Assembly (NCBI GenBank): GCA_002749535.1
Contig: MZZL01000034.1
Location: 11,913 to 75,912 of the forward strand
Reading direction: 5' to 3'
DNA: 64,000 nt
Source of the DNA: Apophysomyces variabilis
Lineage: Eukaryota > Mucoromycota > Mucoromycetes > Mucorales > Mucoraceae
Part shown: positions 34,931 through 46,123 of the stretch, one piece after another
Layout of the letters: every line of letters begins with the position of its first letter
Position numbering within the stretch: position 1 is the first letter of the stretch
Program-made: the position numbers and the translations under genes
Notes under the pieces: generated by a model
Told to the model about the DNA's origin: nothing
Seen by the model: only the letters and a program-made list of their open reading frames with translations
The model's database searches: none

Positions 34931-35626
34931 ATGCAATATCATGCTTTACTTACATATATTCTACTAGACAATCAGTCTCCCCATTGCAACCAAACATATG
35001 CGAACAATAGTTCTATGAATGCTCACATTTGTAGAAAGCATGATAAAGCCCATCCACATGAGAAACCTGGTCCTAAAACTAAAACGGCTGGTACAAGCAC
35101 CTTGGCACATAAAGATTGACTAGCAAACTGGCGTGAATACTATAGAAACAACGCTGAAAAAATCAACTCTCAAAGGCGTCGTCGTCTTCTTATTAAATCT
35201 CATAACTTTTATTATGGCAATCTGATTACTGAAGACCCTGCCTACAGTGACATGCACGAAAAGATATGCGAGGCTACGCAAAGTTTATACGACCAGTTAG
35301 ACTTGCCACTGGATGAAAGGTAATGAAACACATAAGTGAATTGTTACCTTATTAACAGAGAAGCTGTTCAAACCGTTTTTTGTTTTCTGTAGCTATATTC
35401 TGTTTAAGCACATTTATCAAGTGGTATATAACTGCGAAATACTTGAGGAAGAAATGCCGGAAGCAAAACAGGAATGGGACTCCCTGAACGTTGAGAAACA
35501 AAAAGAGGTTAAAGACACAGTATTTAAGGTTCTTGAGCTGACAAAGGTTAAGTCAGCTATAACAAGATTGACATCAATGTGGACAGCATTACAAGAATTT
35601 AATGGTACCGAAATTGACAGTCAATA
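34931..35626 (+). pseudogene. C2H2-type zinc-finger gene carried by the MULE
   Basis: The ATG at 34931 is followed by a single C2H2 finger (P-H-C-N-Q-T-Y-A then M-N-A-H-I-C-R-K-H) and a basic linker. A TGA at 35117-35119 follows, and beyond it the frame continues with N-W-R-E-Y-Y-R-N-N-A-E-K and a basic R-R-R-R stretch. A 73-nt intron (35320-35392, GTAATG...GTAG) joins it to a C-terminal helical part ending at 35626. This may be a second, DNA-binding protein of the element. One stop makes it inactive unless read through. Confidence 0.55.
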
Positions 35627-35790
35627 AAGCAAATCAATTCTAAGTAAAAACATTTTCTTATGGCAAGGAAGGCGTTGACGTTGGAATTTGCGCACAAAAG
35701 TATTGTGCCACACAAAAGCGAAAGTATCCCGTTTAAACTTTGCGCACAAAAAGTTTTGCCTTACAGGAAAGTTGGCCTACTAAAGTGATC

Positions 35791-35844
35791 TGTAATTTCT
35801 GTGCACAAACTGCCCAAATTTCTGTGCGCGTGGTAATCCCCTTA
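35791..35844 (+). repeat. Right copy of the direct repeat flanking the MULE
   Basis: Matches 31018-31073 (TGTAATTTCTGTGC...GTGCGCGT). It lies directly beyond the right MULE terminus. Confidence 0.6.
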
Positions 35845-35899
35845 TAGTAATCATAGTCAGAATTGGTGGGACTGGAGTGCCCCGTTGGAGCGTCCCATC
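35845..35899 (-). mobile_element. Partial copy of the ACACTCCA-type MITE, copy B
   Basis: Reverse complement reads GGGACGCTCCAACGGGGCAC and on to CCAATTCTGACTATGATT, matching 21967-22020. Only one end is present. Confidence 0.5.
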
Positions 35900-36148
35900 A
35901 TGATGCATAACCGAACGTAGTCCCAATCCTTCAGAAACAAGGGCTGGATAATTAGCTACTAGATTCAATGGTGTTTATACAAAAAGACCACATAATAACT
36001 TTATCTGTTTGGTACCCAAACCTTCGCTCTTCGGTTGTACGCCTTCTTTTTGACGTCATTCCGGTATGAATTTTCGGGCGCGCCTTGAATGGGTCCGAGA
36101 CGGTGTTGACAGAGTGCATATACACTACCGCGATAGACAGTTCCCCTC
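35900..36148. other. Upstream region of the ELM1-like gene
   Basis: Non-coding. The antisense 99-codon frame (36001-36300) lacks an ATG and is treated as a shadow. Confidence 0.4.
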
Positions 36149-37770
36149 ATGCTACGAGTAACTGGCCGACACTTGCGATCCTTGCATCGAGTGAACATAC
36201 AGCGTTCATTGACCAGCAATGCAAAAGTTTGGGTGTTAAGTGACGGGGGCATCGAGTCCAGCCTGCGAGCTATGGCACTTGGCAGGTCCCTGGCAGGCAA
36301 CGATTCACTGTCCTTAAAAACCGTCGTGGCTAGTAAAAGTAGGTTCGCGGATTAGCACTTCGTTGCTGCATACATATGCATATTTTAATGCTAGAATACA
36401 GGTCTGCAGACGTTACCGTCTATTTTACAGAAATATGTCGTCGAATGGACCACGTCCAAAAGCGCTCAACCTTGGTACTTGGATGCACCCTACAATGATA
36501 GCTTGCAAGACTCTTTACCAGATTATCTGGTTTGCAGCGGTGTGAATACTGTATCTGCCTGTCTGCATGCCAAAAAACTGGACAAGTCGAAAAAGATGTT
36601 TTCGGGTAATTCTTGAAGAAGAGCAAACAAAAGGGAAAACAAGAATAAGAACTGATTAAAGGAGACAGTGTTTGCTGGCTATCCAAATCTACCATTTATC
36701 AATTTTGATCAGGTGGTATTACCAAGATATGAAGCGAATTTCAAACTTGGTATGCTATCAGCCAGAAGCACAAAGGATTGGAATTCATTATTTGCTATAG
36801 CAAAATTAGGTCCGTTAGCGAAGCAAAAGAACTGCATCATCTCCAATGTAAGACCTCTTTATTAATATATTGTAACGTTGGTAAACTGTGGTTGGTCAGA
36901 GACCCTTGCTGGGCACAGGAATCCACAAGACAATCCTTAATGACGCGCTCCGGACGTTTGTGAATAGTTCCACAAACCTAACAGCAGTTGTGGTTGGCGG
37001 ACATTCACCTCAATGTCGATGGTACTCTGAGGACGCTGCATTATTAGCTGACACCATGAGGGTAATTTTGAGCAAACGTACCTAATCAGATACTTAACGC
37101 ATTTCAGCGGATGGTTAATTATCTGGACACTCGTATTATCGTTGTTTTCACCGATCGAACGCCTCCTTTGGTAAGCTTAAATCAATCAATCAACCACCTA
37201 GCCGTATCCATAATATGTCCCTAGGTCAAAAAAACCATTCAAGAAAGCGTAAAAACTATTGATGATCGTGTATACATATGGGATGCTATGGAACCCGAAT
37301 TACAGACCCCAGAAAGACTGGATACGTATGAAAGTGTCATACAGAACGCAAAAAGAGTGATTGTGACAGCAGACCTCGATTATGCAACGGCACATGCTGC
37401 CTGTTGGCGGTAAGCTGGACAATGAAAGAAATGTTATCTTGTATACTGAGAACAATCAACAAAAAGGAAACCTGTATATGTCGCTTTCGGTGGTCGATGT
37501 CGATCTTATTTGCAACATTTTCATCAATGGGCGAGGGAATCTCGTTTGACCCGTAAACTACGATTAGATCGCACCCCTCGTCTGCAAGCCGGCATAGATC
37601 CTTACAGCTATCTAGGAAAACATTTGCCTTGGAATGATGGATGGCGTGCGCTCGAAGTGGATTCCACTATGACGCATGTTAAGAATGAAATAGAAGCAAT
37701 GCGGTATGAAAAGGTCACGGGCAAAAGAAGGAAAGATGAACAGAGTGAAGCTGTGAAAAGCAGACGGTAA
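36149..37770 (+). CDS. Mitochondrial fission ELM1-like protein
   Basis: Seven exons: 36149-36338, 36402-36605, 36669-36847, 36900-37061, 37108-37170, 37225-37409 and 37467-37770, giving 428 residues with all frames consistent. The N-terminus is Arg/Ser-rich without acids, like a mitochondrial presequence. It is followed by V-W-V-L-S-D-G-G-I-E-S-S-L-R-A, the start of the ELM1 (DUF1022) fold. Later motifs are V-V-V-G-G-H-S-P-Q-C-R-W and V-I-V-T-A-D-L-D-Y-A-T, then K-P-V-Y-V-A-F-G-G. Plant ELM1 helps recruit dynamin to mitochondria; bacterial relatives resemble glycosyltransferases, so the fungal role is uncertain. Confidence 0.85.
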
Positions 37771-38423
37771 AACGGATTTATCCTGGTCACAACTAGCATT
37801 CATATAAGGACAGAATTAAAGCTAATAGAGGTCTAAAATAATTAATAAGCGGTAAAGAAAAGTAGTTCTACATGGTGTGCTGCTGTCCATCGTACACCGA
37901 CTTTGTCGCAAGACAAATGCGAGTTACTATGACAATTGTCTTTGTAACACAACGACATGTCTCCTTTTTATACTCATTTCATTATGCAATCTGCTCTATA
38001 CATTCAGAGGGATGAATACGCCAAGCTTGTAATATGAAATAGGGAGGAAAGCTTTGGCGTTCGGGGATGGGGAAGCTTCGGGAAAACAATTAAGCAGGAT
38101 TGAGAGAGGGAATGCATGAATCAACTTCCTGTTGCGTCCTTTTGTCTTAGAATAGAACAAAATAAGATATTTCATATGGTCCAAGTATTAAAAAAAGGGG
38201 AGAAGGTCATTGTCCTAATACTAGAGTATAGCATTATGGAGAAGGACAAAAAAAAGAAAACAGGACGAGGGTGCATGTGTATCTAAACCTTCATGACACA
38301 TGTTTACTGACAGGTCACACAGACTATTCGGCACGCTTTTATCCATGCCAAGCACTAGGAGTTTAAACTCTCTAACTGCCTAAACCAATTCTTCTCTGTT
38401 TCTCTTTCTTTTCGTTATTCATC
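37771..38423. promoter_or_regulatory. Intergenic region and promoter of the lyase gene
   Basis: No coding signal. Pyrimidine-rich DNA (TTCTCTGTTTCTCTTTC) sits just before the ATG at 38424. Confidence 0.4.
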
Positions 38424-40398
38424 ATGGCAAACCAGTCTACGTCTTCCTCTTCCTCCTCCTCTTTTTCTGCATCGGCAACCGGAGCAGAACTTATTGCTGC
38501 CGCCCTGAAACGTCAAGGTGTTTCCGTGATCTTCGGCATCGTAGGCATTCCCGTCGTTGAAGTAGCAGAGGCATGTCAAGCAGCTGGCATTCGGTTTATA
38601 GGATTTCGCAATGAACAGTCCGCTGCCTATGCCGCCTCTGCCTATGGTTACTTGAGCCGTCAACCCGGTGTATGTCTGACCGTGGGTGGTCCTGGCGTCG
38701 TCCACGGCCTTGCCGGCCTGCTGAACGCTAAGCTCAATTGTTGGCCTCTGGTCCTACTATCGGGATCTTCCGATACAGATCAAATCGACATGGGTGCTTT
38801 CCAAGAATTGGATCAAGTAGAAGCATGCAAACCCTATTGTAAATATGCAGCCCGACCCATGTCCATAGACAAGATACCATTTGTCATCGAGAAAGCCATG
38901 CGTCACGCCATATATGGCCGACCAGGTGCCGCGTACGTTGATCTACCCGCGGATTTCATCCAATACCCATTGAAGCGCACATCGATTGACACGCTACAAG
39001 TTCAGCGAACAGCAGAGCTACCTCTTAGTATGGCAGACAACACAAAAGTAGATGAGGCTGTTCGATTATTGAAACATGCCAAAGCGCCATTGATCATTGT
39101 TGGCAAAGGGTAAGTCTTTTGTTTTTTTTTTGGGTTGCTTGCGCGCAATACCGTTTGTTAGCCTATGATGCTTATGTTTCTTTGCAAATTAGAGCCGCTT
39201 ACGCTCGTGCTGAGAAAGAGATCCAGCAACTGGTCGAACAAACAGAAATCCCATTCCTCCCAACACCCATGGGGAAAGGTGTCTTGTCTGATAGGAACAG
39301 GTTATGTGTTGCAGCAGCCCGATCTCAAGCGTTGAAAGAAGCGGATGTTGTGCTGTTATTGGGTGCAAGGCTCAACTGGATCTTACATTATGGTCTATCC
39401 CCACGATGGTCGACCCATGTGAAATTCATCCATGTGGATGTACAAGCCGAAGAAACAGGGAATAATGGCGTAAATACAACACCACTTATCGGTGATATTA
39501 AATTGGTGGTTTCCCAATTGCTTTCTCGGCCACTACCTCGCTTCTCGGCAAACTCATACGTCCATGCGCTTGTCGACAAGGTTCAGAAAAACAAGCAGAA
39601 GGCAGCGGCCACGCCCACTGGATTAACAAGGGACATCATGACATACCAAACGGCATTCAAGGTGATCAAGGATCTGTTGCCAGCGGAAGATGTAGTTTAC
39701 ATAAGTGAAGGGGCAAATACCATGGACATTGCACGATCGTTCTTTGATGTACATGAACCACGACATAGACTTGATGCCGGAACAGGTGCTACAATGGGTG
39801 TAGGCATGGGATACGCCATTGCAGGTGAGTGGTCCTTTTCTCGGATAGATTCGGAATAACTGACTACTTCTATAGCACAAGTTTACTATCCGACTAAGCG
39901 TGTGGTATCCATCGTGGGGGATTCTGCATTTGGATTCAGGTACGAAAGGGAAATAGTTGAAGCGGGCTATTCTTTGTTGATGTGCACCAATCCTTAGTGC
40001 TATGGAGTTGGAAACAGCGGTCCGCTCGCAAGTGCCGCTTTTAATATTGGTAATAAACAATAACGGTCTTTATCATGGCCTGGAAGATGCCGACTATGAT
40101 GCATCTCGACGTAATGGCACGCTGCCGTCCACAGCATTATCACCTGAGACCCGATACGATATGCTGGCAACTGCATGTGGAGGAAAAGGATGGCTGGCGA
40201 AAAATCAAGAAGAACTTGCTTTAGCACTCACGGAAGCTTTAACAGCGTACAAGGACGCTGTCTGTGTGATCAATGTGATGATCGCGCCCGGTGGTCGAAA
40301 AAAATTGGTATGTATATGATTCAGCCTTAAATACGCTTCTAACATTTGGTATTCAGGAATTCGGATGGATGAATAAGGCTGAAAAAGCAAAAATTTAG
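38424..40398 (+). CDS. 2-hydroxyacyl-CoA lyase (ThDP-dependent), probably peroxisomal
   Basis: Five exons: 38424-39109, 39193-39824, 39876-39939, 39998-40307 and 40357-40398, giving 577 residues, the normal family length. The N-terminal ThDP domain has G-I-V-G-I-P-V and the catalytic Glu in F-R-N-E-Q-S-A-A-Y-A-A. The C-terminal domain has G-D-S-A-F-G-F-S followed 20-odd residues later by I-N-N-N-G, the ThDP/Mg2+ motif. The enzyme cleaves 2-hydroxyacyl-CoA to formyl-CoA and a shortened aldehyde in fatty-acid alpha-oxidation. The C-terminus A-K-I fits a PTS1 variant. A Ser run follows the start Met. Oxalyl-CoA decarboxylase is a close alternative. Confidence 0.9.
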
Positions 40399-40595
40399 AG
40401 ATCACAATGGAACATTATTACGTATAAAGATCACTTTCACTTCTTTATCTTTCTTTTCCTGAAACCGTTCAAATTAAACACAGTCGGTTTAATGAGATGG
40501 GTACTTTAATTACAGTTTATGATAAATAAAGATAGGCCACGGACAAAAAGCCAAAGCCAACAAGGGGCTGTATGTTATAGAAAGACCTGCTGTTT

Positions 40596-43080
40596 TTATA
40601 ACGCTCCCCACACCTGCCAGAGGCGTTCACTAAGCGATGCACCCCATCTACGTCTGCTTATACCATGCTTCGTCGCTTCTTTTGCCAAATTCTTACCGTC
40701 TTGCTCGTTCGCTGTGCGCATGGCTTGAAGCAGTTTATGAGGGGTTGGATATACTTTGATTAACGCCGATGCCTTTTCTACACTCACGCCACGAATTGTC
40801 ATCAACATACGCATATAGAGATCTTGAAGTACACAGGTTCCAAATTTGCTATTGAGCTGGTTGTAGATCGGGTATGTTACCACAAATGCTTCCGTTGCAC
40901 TTCGGGTATAAGTTCCCTTGAGATTTAGAAAATCCTGCCGAGAGATAAGATGCTCTGGGATACGAAATAGTGTCACGTTCTTGGTGTAACGTTTCAGTTA
41001 GAGATGTATAACACCAAATGCATCTTACCTGATATAACTTTTCTACCATTTTTGTGACAGTAACCAGATAATCAATGGTATCATCAATCGTACTTGTGCG
41101 TTTTAGAAAGAAACCGTCGACGACCTGCGTGGACGATAGAGCAGTCTGAATAGCCTGGAAACCGAATCTTTCCGCCTCTTCTTTATTGTACTCTTCCACA
41201 ACATAGATAACCTTGTGAGCACCCGACCGTTGAAGACGATACTGAAGAGATACAACACCTTTGAGTTCTTCATCCGTAGAAAAGTCATGACTACCTTTTG
41301 CTCTCGAAATCTCCCATCCTTTATACTGCTCACTAGATCATCCATACGCTTACGCTCGATCACAATATCCAAAAATAACTCGTCGGATGGACTATTACTC
41401 CCTTTCTTCCGTGCAATCCATATCACGTCACCAAGCTCAAGTGCTCTTTTAACCACTCTGACGCCTTTTGATTCCAACTTTTGTAGAATGTAATCGCGGT
41501 TCGTTTTCATTTTGATTTCTCGGTTATCGAGCACAAGAACGATTTCGTAGGAGTCCGGCGGATATCGCGTCATGCTAGCGCGCGCATCAGTCAATGCTGG
41601 TTGAGATTGTGTCTCGCGATAACTGATATCGTCGTCATCTATTAGTATATCGGGTACAGGTTGCGAATAATTCGGCCAAAAATCATCCTGCTTTTCCACG
41701 TGTAGAGGTAACAAGGGAGTAGCTGGTAGACCAGGACAAATTGGATCCGCAATATCCTCCGGTATCCATCCTAAACAGAGTTTTCCTTGAGTTTCTGATA
41801 TATTAATTCGTTCAGCTAGCCGATGATGTCTTTGATCAGCGGAAAATCGAATTTTGTACTTCAGATAAGCGTAGGTTACTACATCGACAGGGTAAGTATC
41901 GTAACATATCTTTCATTGGCTTTGCTTCTTACTATCCACTTCCGTAGCAGCTTGCGTCATATGCCGGACCGGTTTGCCCTCAGTATCAACGTATTCATAG
42001 TCAAATGATTGCAAATCCTGCGATTCCTGACCGCGAGCGTGAAAACTCTGTGTATTCTGTGGAGTTTCATCAAAGTCAAAGGACGTCAAATCTATTTCAT
42101 CTTCATTCATTGTACGCTGATTGGCGTGCACAATCATACTATCGTCAGAATGAGCATGGATCGATCCGACTCCATCGTCCAAATCTACACTGATCGGCTG
42201 CGAATCTCGCATCTCTGCTCCAAGGTCTTTTCGGAATTTGTTCGGATCCAATACGTATAGACTGAGATCAACCTCGTCCTCGACACAAGGGTTTTCGTTG
42301 TCGACTGCTTTCTTATTATCTTTCACGTTTCTTTCATTATTTTCGCTTGCAGATCTTAGCTGCTTGCCCATTTCATATCCTGAATCTGTTAACATGTATT
42401 TAGGAGGACTGCCGTTCTTCCACACGTAATCTTTCTCTAAGAGCGTCTTGATGCTACTCCATGCTGTGTAATTCTTTCCAGGTTCAGGCATGTCAAAAGA
42501 TGAATCGCAATAATCTTCGGCCTGTTGTATGATTTGCTCTTTTGTAGCTTGCAGTAAATTGTCATCGCGATAATCCATCAACGCAAGTAAGATCGCATAA
42601 GGTCCGGACCGATATCTCGGTACATAGGGCTTCTTTGTCGCTCGCCGAGTCTTTTTGGTGCTATTGCTTTCGTTCTCTCCTTCGCCGGAACCTTGATCTT
42701 GAGTAGATCCTCGTTTTCTGCTAACTGGGCATTGTTCAATGTCGCCTGTATGGAAGATCCATATTACCTTTTGTTCGTACTGGCAGTGGTATGTTATTGG
42801 CTTTGCAGTATTCGATCATGCGTTTCTCAAGCTTCTGCGCAATGACCTTTCCAATTCCATGAAGCTTTTCAGCTTCTGAAGGATGTGCAAATGTTTCTGT
42901 ACATTTGGAAATCGACTCGTATGCCTACGTACAAAACAAGTTAATTTGTCACGGTGGAACAAGGGATCGATTTGCCTTTCTATATGTATTGTATGCCTTG
43001 CTTTGCCTGACTTTCTCCTCTTCCATCCATTCACCGATCCAATCGCGTAGCAAAGGATTTCCACATCCGGTCTCTGTCAT
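40596..43080 (-). CDS. MUS81: MUS81 structure-specific endonuclease catalytic subunit
   Basis: Six exons on the minus strand: 43080-42961, about 42915 (or 42924)-42768, 42745-41933, 41878-41295, 41241-41029 and 40979-40596; about 753 residues. An N-terminal helix-hairpin-helix region has C-G-N-P-L-L and L-H-G-I-G-K-V-I. A winged-helix part has Y-V-P-R-Y-R-S-G-P-Y-A-I-L-L. The XPF/ERCC4 nuclease domain has L-V-L-D-N-R-E, E-L-G-D-V-I-W and I-E-R-K-R-M-D-D, so the GDx(n)ERKx3D site is complete. A C-terminal tandem HhH follows. MUS81 pairs with EME1/MMS4 and cuts branched DNA in recombination and fork repair. Only the first intron boundary is uncertain. Confidence 0.9.
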
Positions 43081-43821
43081 TGGGATCGACTTTTCTAAAG
43101 AAACAGGATCAACCTTTCAAACAACTGTACTGCTCAAATCGAACAGTTGCTAAAATGACAGAAAAGCTGACTGACCAAAGCATGACGGAATTTGAAATGC
43201 TTCAGAAGGATTTACATTCTACAGTGAATTGTTCAAGTCTTACTTGGGGACAATGCTTTCCCTATTATTTCATGCTCACCTTGCGTTCAGCCCTCAGTAA
43301 TTTAAGCTTTTCTGGTATCTTAATAAGGTAAATGTAGTGTTAGTTACTATGTAAAAGTGAAGCGTCAATGAGCAACAGCATGACAGCCTATGAGTTATGA
43401 ATATGACATACCCTTTTGGTGAGGTAAAATTTATAATTCAATGAAACATTACACGGATAAGACCGGTATATAAGGTTTGGAATGAATCACTGCTTGTATA
43501 GTAAGGTAAATAACAGATGACACGGCAGACAGTATCTCCTTTATGTCAGTGGATGATGCATGGAAAGAAGACAACATTTTCGATCAAAGTTAAGGACACT
43601 TCAAAAAGCATTGCGCAACTTAAACCTAGTACATATTGTAATGTAAATATGTTGTATGCATTGGCGTTGAAATAGTTTGAAATAGCCGTAAGATTAACAT
43701 TCAAAAGCACTCCGTTTATCAGTTAGATCACAGAGCCATCATAGCTGATATCATATAACCAACAGGTAAAATCTCGCATTATCCGTCACTGCAACAAAGC
43801 ATCAACCCTAAATAGTTCTGT
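43081..43821. other. Intergenic, no gene supported
   Basis: Short frames only, AT-rich, lying between MUS81 and the 3' end of the next minus-strand gene. Confidence 0.4.
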
Positions 43822-45943
43822 TTATTTTGAGCAAGGTGGAGTCCAGACGCTTCTCGTCCATGACTGTTTTCGTTCGTCAGGCCCTGCTGAAGTGATAGCT
43901 GCAAGCTTTCTCTTTTTGTGGTTGAGGCTATCTTGGTACAGATGGCTTAAATTTTCCGCTAAGCACTGCAAGTATGAGGCGGCGATTTAGTCGCGCATAG
44001 CCGCAACCATCTGTTGGCTCCCGTAACCTATACATCTTACCTTCATTGTTGACAGTCCATCCACGAGATTGCCAATATCCTTGGCTAGTTCAGATCTTAC
44101 GGTGGGGATAGTAAAAGTTTTCAATCTTTGCAAAACATACACGCCATCGCCATAGATCCACATGTAGTAGAGTTCTGCTTCAAAACCTACAGTTGGTATT
44201 ACACATCAATAACGTGGTATGGCAAACATGTGTATCACTGCAATTAATGGCGGAAATAGTTTTACCTAGAACTTGTAACAAACAGATTTTGACGTCTTTC
44301 GCGTCTCCGTGGTGCTCTTTTACAAGATGATTTAGCTGGTTTTTGCCGTTTAACACCAATTTCAGTTTGTCTCCATAATATTTGTTGACAGTGGCCGCTT
44401 TGCCGAATTCACCGTTTGCAGCGTCATGCCCACTGCTAATGGATTTGCACAACAACCTGAGATCCATGCGTAAATTGAGTTTTTGATCGCTGATTGCAAC
44501 GGTGTCTCCCCTAAAACCCAAGTGGAAGGGCCAGTACGCAAACATTGTATGTCAATGAAGTTTCTACTTTCTCATTTGGTTACCAATGTGCCCATACAGA
44601 TGATCCCTTCAATAATATATCAATAAGTGGTCCCCAGAATTTAATGATATAGTCTGCTTCGGACAACGACGGCCGAAATTCAAGATCGAGCAAATACGAA
44701 TCGTAGCAGTGGATTTCCAATCTAGGATTAATTCAAAATGGACCTCATCAATAGTCTTTGTATAAGTAAGTACTTACAAAAATATCACCATTTTGTACAA
44801 TATCCATTGCGAAGATAATGGCGTTGCGCGTTTTAATTTGCCATACAGTTTATCTATAGTGTGCTGCTTGTTATTGGAATGCTAAACATTTAAAGAAAAC
44901 AGTAAACAATAATTGTATTTTGTATTGTTTGAAATAAGCGGTCGTCATCCTTTCGTTTTGATGGTTACCTTCTTAATAATGTCATATATAACTTCGTTAT
45001 CCTGATCTAGCCTTTTATAGTTCGGTTGGTAGTCCAAAAGCCATCGGAGTTCGCTTTGCTGACTTCGGCTTAATGCCGCCAGTTGACTGCCCGATGATTC
45101 ATCTGTCATGTCCACCACATTGTTCATTCCAACACTATAAAGTTCGCAAAATTTAATAATCTTGTGGATAACAACGACTATTGATAGTTTTGCTAATAAT
45201 TACATGCCTTATAAAGTATTTCTCTCTATCGCTCTTGTCCTTGTAACGATGACTGTTACTGGCTGCTTCTGTCTTTATAAACGATAACAGCGACATTTCC
45301 ATGTCAACTAACATTATCCCATCTGTTTCTTCCACCTTTTATAGCTCAGTAATTGGAGAAGTGATAAATATATTGTTGTTAAATAAAGTTTTTGTACTTG
45401 CCTGTATTCTACGCCTGGTGACTAGTTCTTCGTTACCACTTATTTTTCGCTTCCGTTGATAATTACTGGGTCCAACGACTTCGAATCGTAGCTCTTCTTG
45501 CCGATAAAATTCGTTCACAATATTGCCACGAAGTAGAGCATGCTGCCAAAAACCGACCACTGTTGATGTATTTAAGCACTGTCAGATTGAAAAGTAAGTA
45601 TTTGTGTCAAATATACTAGGGCTTTTGCATGCAAGGATTTTGATTGTTATTGCACCGGCAACTTACCCTATAGTCGGATTCGATAACTTTTCTGGCCCAT
45701 GCACATATATCTACGTTGTTACAGGATTGGTACAACTGCTTCACAGTATTTTTATATTCGATCTCTGCAATATCTCTTTGGTTTGGCAGATATTTCCCTT
45801 GAATAAAAAACTGAGGTACACCGTTGTCGTTTATGTAGTTTGCTTCCAACCAAGTAACGGCGTCCCTAAATGTAAAACACACGTTAGGTTACGCCAAACG
45901 CAGTTATGTATCAGTAAGGAACACCTCACCAGGTGATGGCCAT
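43822..45943 (-). CDS. Intron-rich gene of unknown function
   Basis: Exons with good splice signals on the minus strand include the ATG exon 45943-45930 (donor GTGAGG); about 45870-45672 (G-V-P-Q-F-F-I-Q-G-K-Y); about 45576-45404 (F-W-Q-H-A-L-L-R-G-N-I-V, apparent GC donor GCAAGT); 44721-44584 (I-I-K-F-W-G-P-L-I-D); 44510-44266 (W-G-D-T-V-A-I-S-D, K-L-K-L-V-L-N-G-K); 44186-44041; and 43975-43822. It shows the composition of a soluble regulatory or enzyme-like protein, but no domain was recognised. I could not place every internal junction, notably between about 44780 and 44720, so a lesion cannot be excluded. Confidence 0.6.
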
Positions 45944-46123
45944 GGTGAAAAAAGGACGCGGAAGCAAAAAGATTGACTTCGCCACTCAGGCAAAAAGGGG
46001 TATTTCTGTGCGCAGTTCGAATAAGTGCCTAGCTTAAAATCTCCGATAGCTCGTGATGCAAAACAACCCTCAACGCGATGTCAAGAACTTTTAAGCTGAA
46101 CGTTTAACTTACAATGGGAGTTC

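Larger units (their letters stand above)
31101..35782 (+). mobile_element. Mutator-like element (about 4.7 kb) with OTU-like and zinc-finger cargo
   Basis: The left end TAGTAGGCCAACTTCTGTGT and the complement of the right end, TAGTAGGCCAACTTTCCTGT, form terminal inverted repeats that continue with TTTTGTGCGCAA words. The interior carries a transposase (about 31250-33010), an OTU-protease-like region (about 33590-34070) and a separate C2H2-type gene (34931-35626), all on the plus strand. No clean 9-bp target duplication was found. All coding regions contain stops, so this copy is non-autonomous now. Confidence 0.75.

Noticed and set aside
36001..36300. Antisense 99-codon frame with ribosomal-protein-like composition
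   Set aside because: It starts at TTG without an ATG and lies opposite exon 1 and the promoter of the ELM1-like gene, whose seven-exon model is frame-consistent.
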